A DNA stretch of 64,000 nt, from assembly GCA_030867875.1 (NCBI GenBank), contig JAOWCC010001751.1:20792026-20856025 (forward strand), given 5' to 3'. The position numbers were made by a program, and so were the translations under genes. The notes under the pieces are model-generated. The model made no database searches. It saw nothing but the letters and a program-made list of their open reading frames with translations, and had not been told where the DNA came from. Below are positions 22,945 to 34,888 of the stretch, one piece after another. The stretch is from Actinernus sp. WN-2022 (lineage: Eukaryota; Cnidaria; Anthozoa; Actiniaria; Actinernidae). Within the stretch, counting starts at the first letter, position 1, and the number at the start of each line of letters is the position of its first letter.

Positions 22945-23145
22945 AATAGACCCTTTCAGCTTGCCTGTTTGTTGCCTCATTTCAGACCACGTGATAGTTC
23001 TCCAGAGGATTCAGTGCTTTGTTTTCCAATTACAGAAATTGGTATATTTCCTCTTGGGATACAGAAAAACAAAAACGCATTACTCTAGGGAAAAGTCAGG
23101 TGGTCTGAAATGGGGCAACAAACAGGCAAGCTGAAAGGGTCTATT
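22945..23145. mobile_element. MITE family M4, copy 1
   Basis: Ends AATAGACCCTTTCAGCTTGC and GCAAGCTGAAAGGGTCTATT are inverted repeats. The arms go on through CTGTTTGTTGCC and CATTTCAGACCAC (about 50 bp). A second copy is at 30259-30449. Confidence 0.85.
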
Positions 23146-23584
23146 AAGCTCGTGATCTCCATGGGAAAGGCGTTGCCATGATGCTGGAGGACACTCCATC
23201 TTTTAAAACGCTGTTTTAGAAAGATCGACAATCAGGTGGAGGTGGAAAATAGCATGTACAAACAGGTTTTGCTAATTAGACAACCGATCTCGTGCAAGTG
23301 CGTTTAAATTATATGAATTAAGATTTGTTTTGCTTAATTGTGCTTATGCTTATGTCGCTAGTGTCATCAGTTTTCTCGCAATAGCAGTCAATTTTGTATC
23401 ATCTTGCCATTCAATTCCAAAGACCAAGACTGACCCTTTTCAAGAGCTACTGATTTCCGGCGTTCATGGAGTATCCCTTTCGTGCTAGGACAAGCAGCAT
23501 TGTTGTTGATATGCAAAACAGTCTTGAGGGATTACAATACAATGAACATAGCCCTGGTGCTAAACCAGTGTTGGATTTCTACTA

Positions 23585-24800
23585 CCCTTGTCCCAGAGGT
23601 TTTATCCGTTGATTAGAGAGGGCCGCGAAGAGGCGATCAGCGAGTCGTGAAGCGGCAAGGAGGGGCGGCACGAGCTACTCATACTCATACGGGCGGCACG
23701 AATCTCACCATACTTACCTACATCATAATAATAATAATAACTTTATTAACGTGTCTAAAGGTATTTAGCAAAATAATGCTAATTGGGGACACATATCATC
23801 ATGTTAACGATAGGTGCGATTAACATCACAAGTACAATTAACAAGCAACCAATCACAACTGGTCTTGGGTAGTAGGAAAGGAAAAGTAGTAGTCGTAAAA
23901 TAATACTTAACCTAGGAGTAGAAAGGAAATATTTTGAATACTTGCGTCGCAGAACGGAATCGATTTCTTCGACACCTACGAGCGCTTCGAGATGTTTCAT
24001 ATGGACCCTACTTATTCTGCAACACTGTTTTCGATTGCACTTTACGGACTTTACCTAGATGAGATCTTAGGCGATCCTTCACATTTACTCATTCCTGCAT
24101 TCAAAATTATTAGGCTTTAGACCTCATGTCATACGAGTGCGTACCCTTGCGAGCTTATGCCTGAGTTTCTAAAGTTTGAAATTCATTTGGAGACAGAGAA
24201 GCAGCATTCTTGATTTCGAGAGGCTTACGAAAAGTCCGTTCAATTTCAACTATAGAAGAATGTAAAGGTGAACGACAAGAGAGATGCGGCGGGTGTAAAG
24301 TACAGGTTAGGTTACAGGTAAGGTCACTTCATGTTTACCTGTGAACCCTAGCTCTAGGTGAGTGAGAACCCGTCGTTTACCTGTGAACTGGTCCGATGGT
24401 TAGGGTTGGGTTTGTGGTTAGGGTTAGGATTTGTTTTAGAATTAACAACCTGACCTGTGACCTGACCTGTGACCTGTACTTTACACCCGCCGAGAGAGAT
24501 GTGCTAAATATTCGCTTCAGACTAATTAAGTTGGTCATAAACAGCGGATAAACATTCAAGCCCGGCCCGGTCCCAGAGCTGAGGTAAAGATTTATACGTT
24601 AATGCAATGCCCCAAAAAGTAGGTTTTCTCCGGTTACCCAGAGAACAGAACAAATTATATATGCCTGATGAGTATCTGTATTCAAATAAAGATTCATTCC
24701 CTCCTCACCGCTTCACAGCTCGCTTCACGGCTCGCTGATCGCCTCTTCGCGGCTATCTCTAATCAACGGAGAAAACCTCTGGGACCAGGGTTGGTTTCCA
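23585..24800. mobile_element. 1.2 kb foldback element with nested inserts
   Basis: Left arm 23585-23660 (CCAGAGGTTTT, CGTTGATTAGAGAG, CGCGAAGAGGCGATCAGCGAG) pairs with right arm 24715-24797 in reverse. Inside are a TAA microsatellite (23727-23745), a minus-strand sequence whose 3' end is AATAAAG plus (TTA)n and so resembles a retroelement tail, and the MITE at 24287-24492. Confidence 0.6.
24287..24492. mobile_element. 206-bp MITE with 9-bp target duplication
   Basis: Ends CGGCGGGTGTAAAGTACAGGT and the exact complement; AGAGAGATG flanks both sides (24278-24286 and 24493-24501). A 9-bp duplication suggests a Mutator-like origin (family knowledge). The middle is rich in TTAGGGTT and CTGTGACCTG. 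Confidence 0.85.
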
Positions 24801-25469
24801 CTGAAATGAATAGTAGAGCGCACTCTGACGTAAGCCATTGTGATTTATATGGAAACCAGAAATCCACTGGCTGGTGAAACAAAGGAAAGCAAAGCGGGCA
24901 ATACAAAGGTAGTGTCTACAAACAAAGCGGTTTTGGGTTTTTAAAGTAATACTATTAAAAATAGATGGTCCGTGTACGTAGTTCGTTCATTGCCCTTTTG
25001 GGACATTGTAAAAACATCCTTATTGTATAAAGATTATATTTTTTGAGCTGGCGAAAGCACCTAGAAAATGCGTCTGGAAAGAGGATACGAAAAGGAAAAG
25101 TGGGGCGAGGAAAGTTTATATTTCGAATGTGGTAATTATGTGACGTCACAGGAAGCCGATTTACTGTCATTTCTTTCCAACTCTATCTGATGTATACAAA
25201 ATATTTGATAAAATTACTGATATAAGCCCTAAATATAACGTGGATGTGTGATAACGTCAGACCGAAAGACCAACCAACAGGACGATGACGTCATGTGTTA
25301 GCGCACTAATCTAAAACATCACTTGTCGTGCACTAAATATTTCCTTTTTCAATCAGGAAGTCAATGAATTATGCAGTAAACCCAGAAGTCTTTAGACATT
25401 TACTAGCTTTATTTGCACATATTATACTACAGTAAAATTGTTACCGTTTAAATAGTAATACGTGCGTCT

Positions 25470-25605
25470 TTCAGCTTCCGCCATCTTGTTTTGTGGCATT
25501 ACCGCTGTACAGTAATATAGGCTCTGGCTTCGGAGAGTAGGCGCCCATACTCCTGTACAGCGGTAATACCACAAAACATGATGGCGGGAACTGAAATGAA
25601 CCGGC
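25470..25605. mobile_element. Foldback element (CCGCCATCTTGTTTTGTGG arms)
   Basis: TCCGCCATCTTGTTTTGTGG and CCACAAAACATGATGGCGGG, together with ATTACCGCTGTACAG and CTGTACAGCGGTAAT, form the two arms around a short loop. 24801-25469 and 25606-26100 hold no recognised gene. Confidence 0.8.
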
Positions 25606-26161
25606 GCACTGATGCACGTTAGCCACAGACGTCAACAGCTAAGCTCAATTGGTATGAGTAGGAGCTACATACAATCCTTAGCTTTCACGTGACGTCATCG
25701 CCGCCATCTTGCTTTATCAACCAACATGGCAGCCACGTTATTGTCACTTGAATCTTTGGGATTGATTGAAAGCCAACAATACCGGATCTCTTACGACACG
25801 TGCTGTAGGATGAACGTTGAAGCTTAGGAATTGAGAGAGACCCGCCTTTCTCAAATTTTACATCACAAGGTCCGGTTAATCATCCGTGAGGACTGACTCG
25901 TGACTCACATGATCATGTCGATCCCTGCCGGATGCCGGCTTATTCTACTGCTATGCTTCAATAAATATATTTTATGTCTTCTTGATGTCCCCTAATCTTC
26001 GTTATCACATGGTCGAAGTAATCGTGGATTCACGAGGCCTAGCCGAGTGACTCGAGTGATTACTTACATAGCCTCGATTTATTAACTGTACTCAATTGTA
26101 ATGTGTTTAAGAAGCATACTTCTTCCTTCCCAACTAAAACGAACGTTTGTCGTCTTTCCAG

Positions 26162-26990
26162 TTGTAACAGATACCCATGGCAGAGCTCTTGGTTGAAACA
26201 GAACGGCACAGATGAACAAACGTCAAATTATCACTATTACCAAACCTACGACCCACAGTGGGACTACACGGACTACTCCGACGTCAATTACTGGCTTGAC
26301 ACCGAAACAGATGGAAAAAGTGACGTAAATGTGGATTCTGAAACATCTGAAATATCTGATGTGGATTCCGCTGGGAGTTCAGAAAATGGACTACAATTGG
26401 GCGACGAGAGCACTCATTCATTTAGATCGTCGTATCAGCGGTTTATGCCGTTTGGAGCATGTGCCAAGAGGGTTCCACTCATGGAGGAGGATGTAATTTC
26501 GAGTAGGGAAGACAAAATTCGGACCCTCAAAGCGCTTATTGCAAAACAAGAAGAGAGTATTCACCGGCTTAAAAGTCAAAACAATCGGCTTGACATGAAA
26601 ATGAATGGGAAAGTGTGTATGACGGATGTTAGTTGCAGTGACCAAGTATCACCAGTTGTCAAAAGCGATATTTCGTCGAGGCATAAACAAGGAAATAAAT
26701 CAGACGCACGGACGAATTCAGAATACATAGGAATCTTACGAGGGAAGCGTCGTTGTTCTAGTGTGGGTAATTTTGAAGGTAAGAATGGATTTTCTAATTG
26801 CAAACGAGCTCGGTACTTCCTCAGAAAGCATGATGACAAAATTATTTCTAGCATTGTACACGTGAAAAGGACTTGTAAGAACACTGAAACTACACCTCCC
26901 TTCAACAAACCACAGCGACGTACTGGCAGTTATAGCTACGACAAAGAGGAATTTCTTTCTGTGCTTGGCCTTGTTAGAATAAACTCGTGA
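26162..26990 (+). CDS. Gene A, exon 2 (coiled-coil protein C-terminal part)
   Basis: Acceptor TCTTTCCAG|TTGT; one base completes the split codon (Ser) and 275 codons follow to the TGA at 26988. In spliced numbering (about 384 residues): Cys110 onwards, an aromatic segment NYHYYQTYDPQW at 131-142, an acidic Ser/Asp tract at about 160-190, a predicted coiled coil at 224-251 (REDKIRTLKALIAKQEES...), a basic middle, and a C-terminal EEFLSVLGLV motif ending ...RINS. The family was not recognised and no catalytic motif or membrane span is seen. The three blocks recur in the same order in gene B, so the two are probable paralogs. An upstream in-frame ATG at 26103 lies before the acceptor and is probably intronic. 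Confidence 0.65.
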
Positions 26991-27589
26991 TCGTGTATTT
27001 TGGAAAATATGGGCATCTTCCTTCCTTTTTAGTTCCTGAGAAAACAGACCGACGTAGTGTAGTCTTTGCTATATCTCAAGGCCCTTTTTCCAACTCAATA
27101 ATAACGATACATTTCGAATAACCTTTGAAAGTAGAGGTTACAGTTTAGAAGTGACTGGCCAAGGTTTTTTTTCCTAGTAAAGAAATATCTAATCATTCTT
27201 GGGGATCATAACTGTGTTTATAATGAATCGATATACCATCGACAATCCTTACAGGGACCCTAGTGATGTATTTATAAATCGTTGTGTTATTATGCCAGAA
27301 AGTTGAAATCGTCTTTATTATTGCATGTCAAATACTTCATTATAGAAGAGAAACAATTACACATTGCCGGTGGGTAAGAGTAATAATATAAAAGAACTAA
27401 AATAGAGACACTAAATAAGGTTGTATTTTAAGAGTATCATCGATCAGTTTATCAGTTAAAACAGCTTATGTTATTGCCCTTTATATTATTTGAGTGATGC
27501 GGATTATTCACAGGTCGTTAGGTATTTTCATATATATTTATTAAATGTTTCTAGTTTAAAAGAACAGCCCAAAGAGTTTATAACCCTTA
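26991..27589. other. Presumed 3' UTR and downstream of gene A
   Basis: AT-rich and non-coding. No clear AATAAA signal followed by a GT-rich element was found close to the stop. Confidence 0.4.
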
Positions 27590-28276
27590 AGGTCGGTACA
27601 CATGAAGGGACAAATCCCCTCGTATGAACGACTCTATTTTCATGATAAATCTTGTCGTTGGGGCAAAAGTTTCTTCCCGGGACTTGTCCCCTCAATCCAT
27701 CGTCGGCTTGTACTTTTACCTATAATCCCTTGCGCGCGAAGGTCTTTATATATCCGTTATAAAATCGCGGTAGCCAGTACAAGTGCTGTTGCCAACATAC
27801 TAATAGAGAATTTCTACGTGTTATTTTTGACTGTGTTAGGTTCGCAAGGCATTGTGGTCAAACGCACAGCCGCCATCTTTTCCGTACGGTGGATCGAAAC
27901 TGTCGGGTTAAGGCTTCATGTTACAGCACACCACGATTCCCCATAGGCCACTTCCAAAGTACAAACTTGTCCATTATAGTGCAGGTGTATTTAGGGTCGT
28001 TATAAAATGATTTTAGGTCGAAAATGATTAGGGTTTATTTTTATTTGGGGGTTAGGTTTGCATTGAATCATAGCGTGCTCATAACATGAAGTCTCTGCCA
28101 AACTGTCCCTGGGACAAAATAAAAATAAACCAATCGCAAATCGTCATTTTACTTTCCCACAAGCCCTTACGAGCTCTGTTTCTAAATGGAGTGTGCGAGT
28201 TGGAAGGAGATGTCCCCGCGTATGAACAGAACAAGGGATTAGTCCCCGTGACACGTCCCTTCGTGTGTACGTACCG
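27590..28276. mobile_element. Foldback element, about 690 bp
   Basis: GGTCGGTACACATGAAGGGAC at the left matches the reverse of GTCCCTTCGTGTGTACGTACC at the right. Next to these, CCTCGTATGAACG and CGCGTATGAACAGA recur. The 114-codon plus frame inside has no known domain. Confidence 0.6.
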
Positions 28277-28384
28277 GGAAGGGATTAACTTACCTCAGCA
28301 TTAGTTGGTATACGTTTTCAATAATGTTATATTTCGCTTCAGAACGTTCAGACTTAAGTTATACTTGTTATGTTGCGTTGCTGT

Positions 28385-28975
28385 CACTGGAAAACCAACG
28401 AATTTCCATAGTTTGAAAAAAAACCATCAAAACACATGTCAATATAATTTTTTCATGATATTTTTCATGCTTTCGAAAAATTGAAAAACAATAGAAAATA
28501 CTGTAAATTGGAATTTCCAAGATTATTGTGTATTTACATAGTATGGTTTACATAGTGTTTTAGCCATGGTTTCCCATGTTTTTTACCCATGGTTCATTTT
28601 CCATTTTGTTTTCTACACATGGTTTTTCAATGTTTTTTACCATAGTTAATACATTGGAATGGTTAGGAAACCCGGCAAACTTCAAATGGGCTAACAAAGA
28701 CGCTGCGATTTAGGTTGGTAGGGGGTAAGTCAAAAGATTGTGCACGGTCATGGTTTATTAGCGTCCCCTGAACGACTGAACTCACACGTTTCTATTGGCT
28801 GGTGATTAACATATTGGAATTTCTATTGTGTTTTGTGCACGGTCACGGTTGAAAAAAGCAAACAAAGACATAATAACAAAGAAGGTCGCTGGGTTTCATA
28901 ACCATTCCACTCTATTAACTATGTTTCTTACCCATGGTTTTCAAATACTATGGAAATCGGTTGTTTTTTCCAGTG
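28385..28975. mobile_element. Foldback element hosting MITE M2 copy 2
   Basis: Ends CACTGGAAAACCAACGA and TCGGTTGTTTTTTCCAGTG are inverted, continuing through TTTCCATAGT. The interior is rich in CCATGGTT/ACCCATGG motifs. The M2 MITE at 28650-28914 sits inside it at a TTAA, so this is an older host element. Confidence 0.75.
28650..28914. mobile_element. MITE family M2, copy 2
   Basis: 265 bp, opposite in orientation to copy 1 at 18316-18580. TTAA on both sides (28646-28649 and 28915-28918). Interior landmarks shared with copy 1: GTCCCCTGAACGACTGAACTC and TTTCTATTGGCTG. Confidence 0.88.
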
Positions 28976-30150
28976 CCGTAGATTGAAATGTCTTTGCTTA
29001 CTGTAGCATGTTAATTGACACCAACATGGCTATTAAAAGAATGTTTGATAATATATTCATTGTTGTAACTTATTAATCCCATCAAATACAATTATTATAT
29101 GGATTCGAGTGCAATATGTGAATACACGAGCGGAGGCAGGCAATACCGCTCAGAACGAGCGATAGTATTGGCTTACCCAACAATACAAAACACCCTAAAG
29201 CTCCAGTATGGTTCAACCGAATACAGGTCTCGAGCGGTACCGTATTACTCGACGAGTGAGTTTTCTAAAGACTATCGAAATTGAACGAGACCGTAGGTCA
29301 AGTGCAGCACATCGTACAAGTGGGTGTATATTTCAAATGATCCACTTGATTACTTGTTAGTCATATACTCAACAAATGTACTTGAATCTTCTGACAACCT
29401 TGGAAATACCGGGATCAATCACCATTTATTACAAGTAATGCTAAGATCAATCACCATTTATTACAAGAAATGCTAAGTATTTATTCAAATTATTACAAAG
29501 TCGGATTAATTAGATGACGTCTACCCGGGAATCGGCCCAGGCTTTTACTTACGCGGTCATGGATCAGAAAGGTAAATTTTTCACCATTTCAATCAAGCGT
29601 TGAATATAGAGTATTCTCTGCAAACCAAAAATTTCTTCGCAGAAGTACTCAAACTCTTTCAAAGGTTAATAGGTAGAAAAATACCAAGAAGGGCCAGTAG
29701 AAGCACTTGGGTGTTTAGTACTGTAAAATGAATTTACAGAATTAGACGTGTTTTTTCGAATTCGTAACCACAGCGCAGACACGTCTGATTTAGCATGCGA
29801 TTTTTTTGGCAACATTTCGGGGGACAATTCCGCGATCAAAACAGGACTGTGAACAACTTTGCGTACTTCGATTTCATTCTTCAGCTTATGGTGTAATTAG
29901 TAGTCACGTGATCATACATCGACCGTTGTCCATCATCTACATGTTGAATTCGGAAACCTAATCTACATAAAGTTACTAATAATATACCACATCAACCCAG
30001 CCCCATAATGCATAATCCCTGAGACCTTATAGCATTGCTTATTCTTAGGCCAGCTTCAGATGGCGAACTTTTAATGCGATGAACTTAATAGATGAATGAA
30101 GGACGGTAGAAGAACGCCGTCTGAATCAAATGCTGGTTTTAACTCCTGAA
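28976..30150. other. No gene recognised; small 34-bp duplication
   Basis: GATCAATCACCATTTATTAC plus AAG(T/A)AATGCTAA occurs twice in tandem at 29411-29477. The 61-codon plus frame at 29099-29284 is unrecognised. Confidence 0.45.
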
Positions 30151-30263
30151 AAAGGGCATGGCGGCCATGTTGGTGCTCCAACAAAAGAAGCTAACGAGGA
30201 ATCTATTGTTTAAGGGCACCACTGAACATGGCGGCTATGACGTCAAGTGAAAGCCAGCAATAG
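30151..30263. mobile_element. MITE family M3, copy 2
   Basis: Same layout as 21332-21441: GGCATGGCGGCCATGTTGGTG, AATCTATTGTT, then CATGGCGGCTATGACGTCAAG. It abuts M4 copy 2. Confidence 0.7.
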
Positions 30264-30449
30264 ACCCCTTCAGCTTGCCTGTTTGTTGTCCCATTTCAGA
30301 CCACGTCACATTTCCCTTGAGTAACGCTTTTTCGTTTTTCTGTATCCAAGAGGATTTTTCTATAATTGGAAAACAAAGAACTGAATCCTCTGGAGAACTA
30401 ACACGTGGTCTGAAATGGGGCAACAAACAGGCAAGCTGAAAGGTCTATT
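30259..30449. mobile_element. MITE family M4, copy 2
   Basis: Same inverted ends as 22945-23145 (AATAGACCCCTTCAGCTTGC ... GCAAGCTGAAAGGTCTATT). The interior is in the opposite orientation relative to copy 1. Confidence 0.85.
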
Positions 30450-32124
30450 TGGTTCGACAAGTTTGAATTAGGTGCGGCAGATGAGTTAGGTTTGGCAAAT
30501 TAAATGCTGTACATTATACGACGCTGGAGCGGCGTTGATTCAAATATAGCTCCTCGCACGTGTTGAACTGAATGCATGAATTAGTTCAACCTGAAATTTA
30601 ATTTTCGCGCTAAAGTTAAAATCTAGACCCAGATTCCCTGATCGCTGCAGTCGGTGCAACGAATTAAGTTCGTCATCTGAATCAACCAGTCGATCCAACG
30701 TCGAATTTAATGGACTTAGGTTCGACGCACGAGAAGTGCGCTATCTGAAACGGGGGAACGTACCTGTATAATAAACATCAATCGATTTGTGTGAAGATAG
30801 CAAATTGCACATAGTCGTCAGTCTTTAAAAATCTTCTTAATTATTGGTAACAACTGGCTTTGCCGTGGCGTAGAATGACTATTGTCTTAATATGGACATA
30901 TTCAAATGAGGCTTAAGAGCTGATCCTATTTAAATGTTGACTCGTCCTCCGGTCGGCTACTAAGTAGGCGGAGCTTAATTAGCTTAGCATTGTGTTTTTG
31001 AATAGTTATGAAGAACGTTTTTAAAATCCCTAGTCACCAAAACAAGATCTGAAATGATTTAATTATATTTCCGTTATAAACTACACAAAAATATATATAC
31101 AGTACTATCCTTAATTTGCAGTCTATAAATCTAAACATATCTTAACACAGTCTGAGAAATAACCGAACAAAAATTTGGCTTTTCTCAAAAAGTAGTGAAA
31201 TTTGCCCAAAATATTTGCCAGCGAAATGAGCCATGATGACTTAACGTTCATAAATCACATTCACTCAGGGAAAGGATATTAATCTTATATTTACTTCAAG
31301 TGGAAGCGTTGGTCGAATGTTGCTTCAGCCAGAAGTTTGAATTTCCCGCACGCTTCACTGATTACCATAATATGCAAATGATACAAACTGACCTGAAATT
31401 TCTTTCAAATGCACTGAATTTCAGTGATAACTTTACTAGGAACCAAAGTGCATTATCTAGAGACAAAAATGTTCATATTTAGTTATTAGTCAGTTATATT
31501 TGTGAAAGATTTGAGAGTTGGAAACTCACTTCAGTGGCGAAAAGAACATTGCAAAACTTGACAAAAAGAGCTGACTATTAGTGTAGAAAAATACTAACAA
31601 ACTTGTAAGTAATAATTAGAAATACTCTTAATTTATAAGCCAACTACCAAATGTGAATGCTGAATTTCTCAGCCCATACAATAAAAAGCTGCTTTCTTTT
31701 ATGAAACAGTTTACTTGTTTCCGTAATAATTTTCTTTGTACCACGATTTTAGTAGCGTAGACGTAGTGAGGTAGCCGAACTTTTCTTTGTGTTTGTAGAA
31801 GTCACAGCTATTTCAGCTTCTGTGTATTTGAAAGCTATAATAGTTATTTAGTTAGAAAATATATCAAGCTTGACTATCTCCACTAATCCAGCTTCGTTCA
31901 ATTCAGGTGTTTTTGCTGCAGTTGGTTTCATCGATTTATCGAACTTGCGAGAGTCAGAAAAACCTCATTAATTGCTCTAAAAAGTTTAATTTAACTGAAA
32001 GATGGAAAAGCAGAAATATATTTTAAGTCCAGTATTTGCCCTAATTGTGACAAATTGTTTAGTTTCTTTCAAAATGTATAGCCAGGGATTGTCGCTATTT
32101 GTTTACGAAGAGTTGGAAAATCCT
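30450..32124. other. No gene recognised
   Basis: AT-rich intergenic sequence between the tail-to-tail genes A and B. No repeat of note. Confidence 0.5.
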
Positions 32125-32125
32125 G

Positions 32126-32201
32126 AGCGGGCAAGATGAAAAAAAATTGCCCGCTGAGCAACCAATCAGATTGCAGCATTCAGAGTCATCTTGCCCGCTC
32201 A
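32126..32201. repeat. Short hairpin, GAGCGGGCAAGATGA arms
   Basis: GAGCGGGCAAGATGA (32126-32140) and TCATCTTGCCCGCTC (about 32187-32201) are exact complements. A second GCCCGCTGAGCAACCAATCAG lies in the loop. It lies 160 bp beyond the gene B stop. Confidence 0.75.
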
Positions 32202-32361
32202 CGGAGCTGCCATATAATAAACCCAGCACTCAAATTAAATGAATATTCAACTATTCAATTGTTAATGATAAAATTATAAGGTGCACTCCGATAGTCTTTA
32301 ACACCGTTATAAATGCTTTACATGCTTTATGAGATGCCTAGCTAATAATCTTCAAGCAATT

Positions 32362-34888
32362 TCATTTCTTTCTCCTTTCTGCTAAGGTAACAAGACCAAC
32401 AAGCGCCGTGTACTCAGCTCTACTTAGAGTATCTGATTCACCAAACTCCCCTTCTCGTGATTTCTCGGTAACTACATCCAGCTTAAAGAGATCCGATGTT
32501 ACCAATTCTTTTCCAGTCCAGTCCTTGAGCCATCTCTTCTTCAGCGATACGTCAGATGAGATCGTTTCTGTACACATTCCTTTCTTTCCTGGAAACTCCA
32601 TTTCGTCTAAATGAATATCTTCGCCTGGCTTCATTTTCTTTACACTTGGTTGAACACTGCTTGTTCTAGATGCCACATCAGAAGCCACGATGCATTTTTC
32701 ACTTCCTTCTTGTTCTTTCTCTTCTCTTACTAAGAACCTTTTCCTTTCACTCCTAAGCTTTGCCAATGTTTCTTCCTGCTTCGCTACTAGAGACTTGAGA
32801 TGTTGTATTCTCTGTTCTCTGTTTCTTCCATCAACCTCCGGCCTTGTACTGTCGACTTCTTCATCGGTTTCAATGTTTGTTTTACTGATTTCGATATCTA
32901 ATTCAGCCTCTGGAGCAATTCCACTTTTGTCCTCCACATCGGTACAGCTGGCTTTAGTCCTGATGCCATCTTCAACTGAATTACCGTCCTTCTGTACAAC
33001 CTCAGAATTGTCCTTGGATCGCTGTTTACCAACAGCCTTAGCAAAGTCTTCTTCTGAGGCTTTATGATTTTTTTCCTCCGTTGACTCTTTATCGCTCTTT
33101 CGAGATGAAGCTTTATCTTTCCGACCATTAGAGTTTTGATGTTCCTCAAAGGTATTACAATACTTAACTATCTCCACCTCCGCTTGGGTCAGACTGTAAT
33201 AATGGTAATTTAACCCGACATCCAAAACCAACTCATGCGCTGTTTCGTCTGGATCAGCCATTGACCCATTCTTTCTTCCTGGTTTGTCATTCCTTAGGTG
33301 TTTCGAAACAGGCTGATTTTTAGTTCTTAGCGATGGAGGATGCTTCTCATTCAGATCTTCTTTGTTAGAGCCTTCACTTTCCAGTGTACAACTTGCCACT
33401 CTATCAGCTTGGACTAATTCATTGGTCTCGAACTCATGACTTTGCTTTTTACGGATATGCCCTTCTGCCGTTCTTAACTGTTTTCCATAAACCCGGCCAA
33501 AATTCCCAGCGTTGTGGTATCTCTTTAATTTCATATCTGAACCATTTATGGTAGAATAAGGTACACTTCTTCCCCATTGCTTATCTTTGTGAAACTTCGA
33601 AGTAGCAGCGTCAGCGTCGATTTTGCTTTTATTTTGCATTAACCTGGGGTCTATTGTATTAGGGCACTTCCTTGCAGAAAACATTTCATTTTGGACCCAC
33701 TGTTGATCTATGCGGCACTCCGTGGTAGGCGCAGTTTCGTTTATCAAATTTCCGTCATCGTAGACGTTTCTTTTTTGTAGCAGTTCTCTCCTGTTGAGCC
33801 TGTTTGGGTTTGTCGTGCTCGCCCCAGAACCTCTTTTTGCAACGTGTTTAGTATTTCGGACCCAATGCTTCTCGCTGGGGCACCCCGTAGTAATACCGGT
33901 CACATTTTTAAGAGATCCCTCTTCATTAATATTCCCATTCAGTAGAAATGCTTCCATGCCAAGCATAGCGTTAGGATCTTCAGAACCACTTATAGTATAA
34001 AAATGCTGTTTAGGTTCCGACATTCCTTCAAGCCTCCAGTGCTGATCCTCGTGATTCGTTGCTACCTTCTTAGCTGTTTTTCCATAAGGTTGGTCATCAA
34101 AAACGTTGTCCCTTTGTAGAAAATTGTATTCATCAGTTTTACTACCGAGAATAGACGAGCTGAGGGTATCGAAACGTCGACAATACTCCGCGAGTAATTC
34201 GCTGCCATTATGAGCATTAGTATTTTCTCCAAAGGGGTCTATCCAAGAAACACCATAGCCTGCGAATGGCTGCGCTGGCCTCCCATCCATGTCGTTCGTA
34301 TTCTTATTACTTACTTGGGCTTCAGTAAAATGCAGTTTCGACCTTAAAAGCGCAGCAGCTGTCTTTGAAAACTCGCTATTCAAATTTACTTCGCTTGACG
34401 CCATACTATTGCCACCTGCTGCTAACAACTCAGCATGGAGACCATTAGAGCCATCATGAACACCTAAATCATCCATATTCATTGCCCAGTATGTGTCACT
34501 GTTTGGTATGACGCCCGCTAAGCCCTTGGCAGCTGTCTCCTCAGGCTTCCTGATAGTATAAGATAGCTGATCACGAGCCATAGACGTTGGTACTTCAATT
34601 AAAGAGCCGTGAAACACAAATGGATCTTTTTCTATATTATGTTTTCTATTTAAAACTACTCTTCTAAGTTGTGCCTTATCAATCCACTGTGGCCCATAGC
34701 CTAGTATGTTTTCAGTCGAACTCTCTTGTTCATTCTCCCTTCTATGATCTCCAAGACATCGTGAGATTCTATGGTCCTCAGGTTGACATCTGATCCAGTT
34801 GCCGTTACGTGTTCCTCTCATTGGCGAAAACGTTGTATTCTTCATGTTATTCAGCTCAGTGTGCGGATGACTTGTATATGTTGTTGTT
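32362..34888 (-). CDS. Gene B, long exon of a repeat- and coiled-coil-containing protein
   Basis: The minus-strand frame is open for 861 codons from an ATG at 34947, but a splice-acceptor-like CCTTTCTTTACAG| ends at 34889, so the exon probably starts at 34888 (phase 2, as in gene A). Met35 (codon at 34845, MKNTTFSP) would be the start if the upstream exon is untranslated. A good donor on the same strand, AAGAC|GTAAGT, lies at about 35285-35280. Numbering by the 861-codon frame: two GYGxxWID motifs (W88, W235); four divergent repeats ending in W304, W362, W417 and W458; NYHYY at 580-584; a Lys/Glu-rich tract at 610-700; a coiled coil at 709-738 (REQRIQHLKSLVAKQEE...); and a C-terminal AEYTALVGLV at 844-853. 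The family was not recognised; no enzyme motif, signal peptide or membrane span is seen. Length without stops and the blocks shared with gene A argue that it is real. Confidence 0.75.

Larger units (their letters stand above)
19666..26161 (+). other. Gene A intron, filled with MITEs
   Basis: Starts GTAGGTATAAA and ends with a pyrimidine-rich tract CGTTTGTCGTCTTTCCAG; a possible branch point is CCAACTAAAAC about 30 bases upstream. It carries the foldback elements, tandem repeats and E-box cluster listed separately. A second AG nine bases on (26169-26170) keeps the same phase, so two acceptors could add or drop three residues. The pairing of the two exons is inferred from phase, signals and the absence of any better partner. 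Confidence 0.5.
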
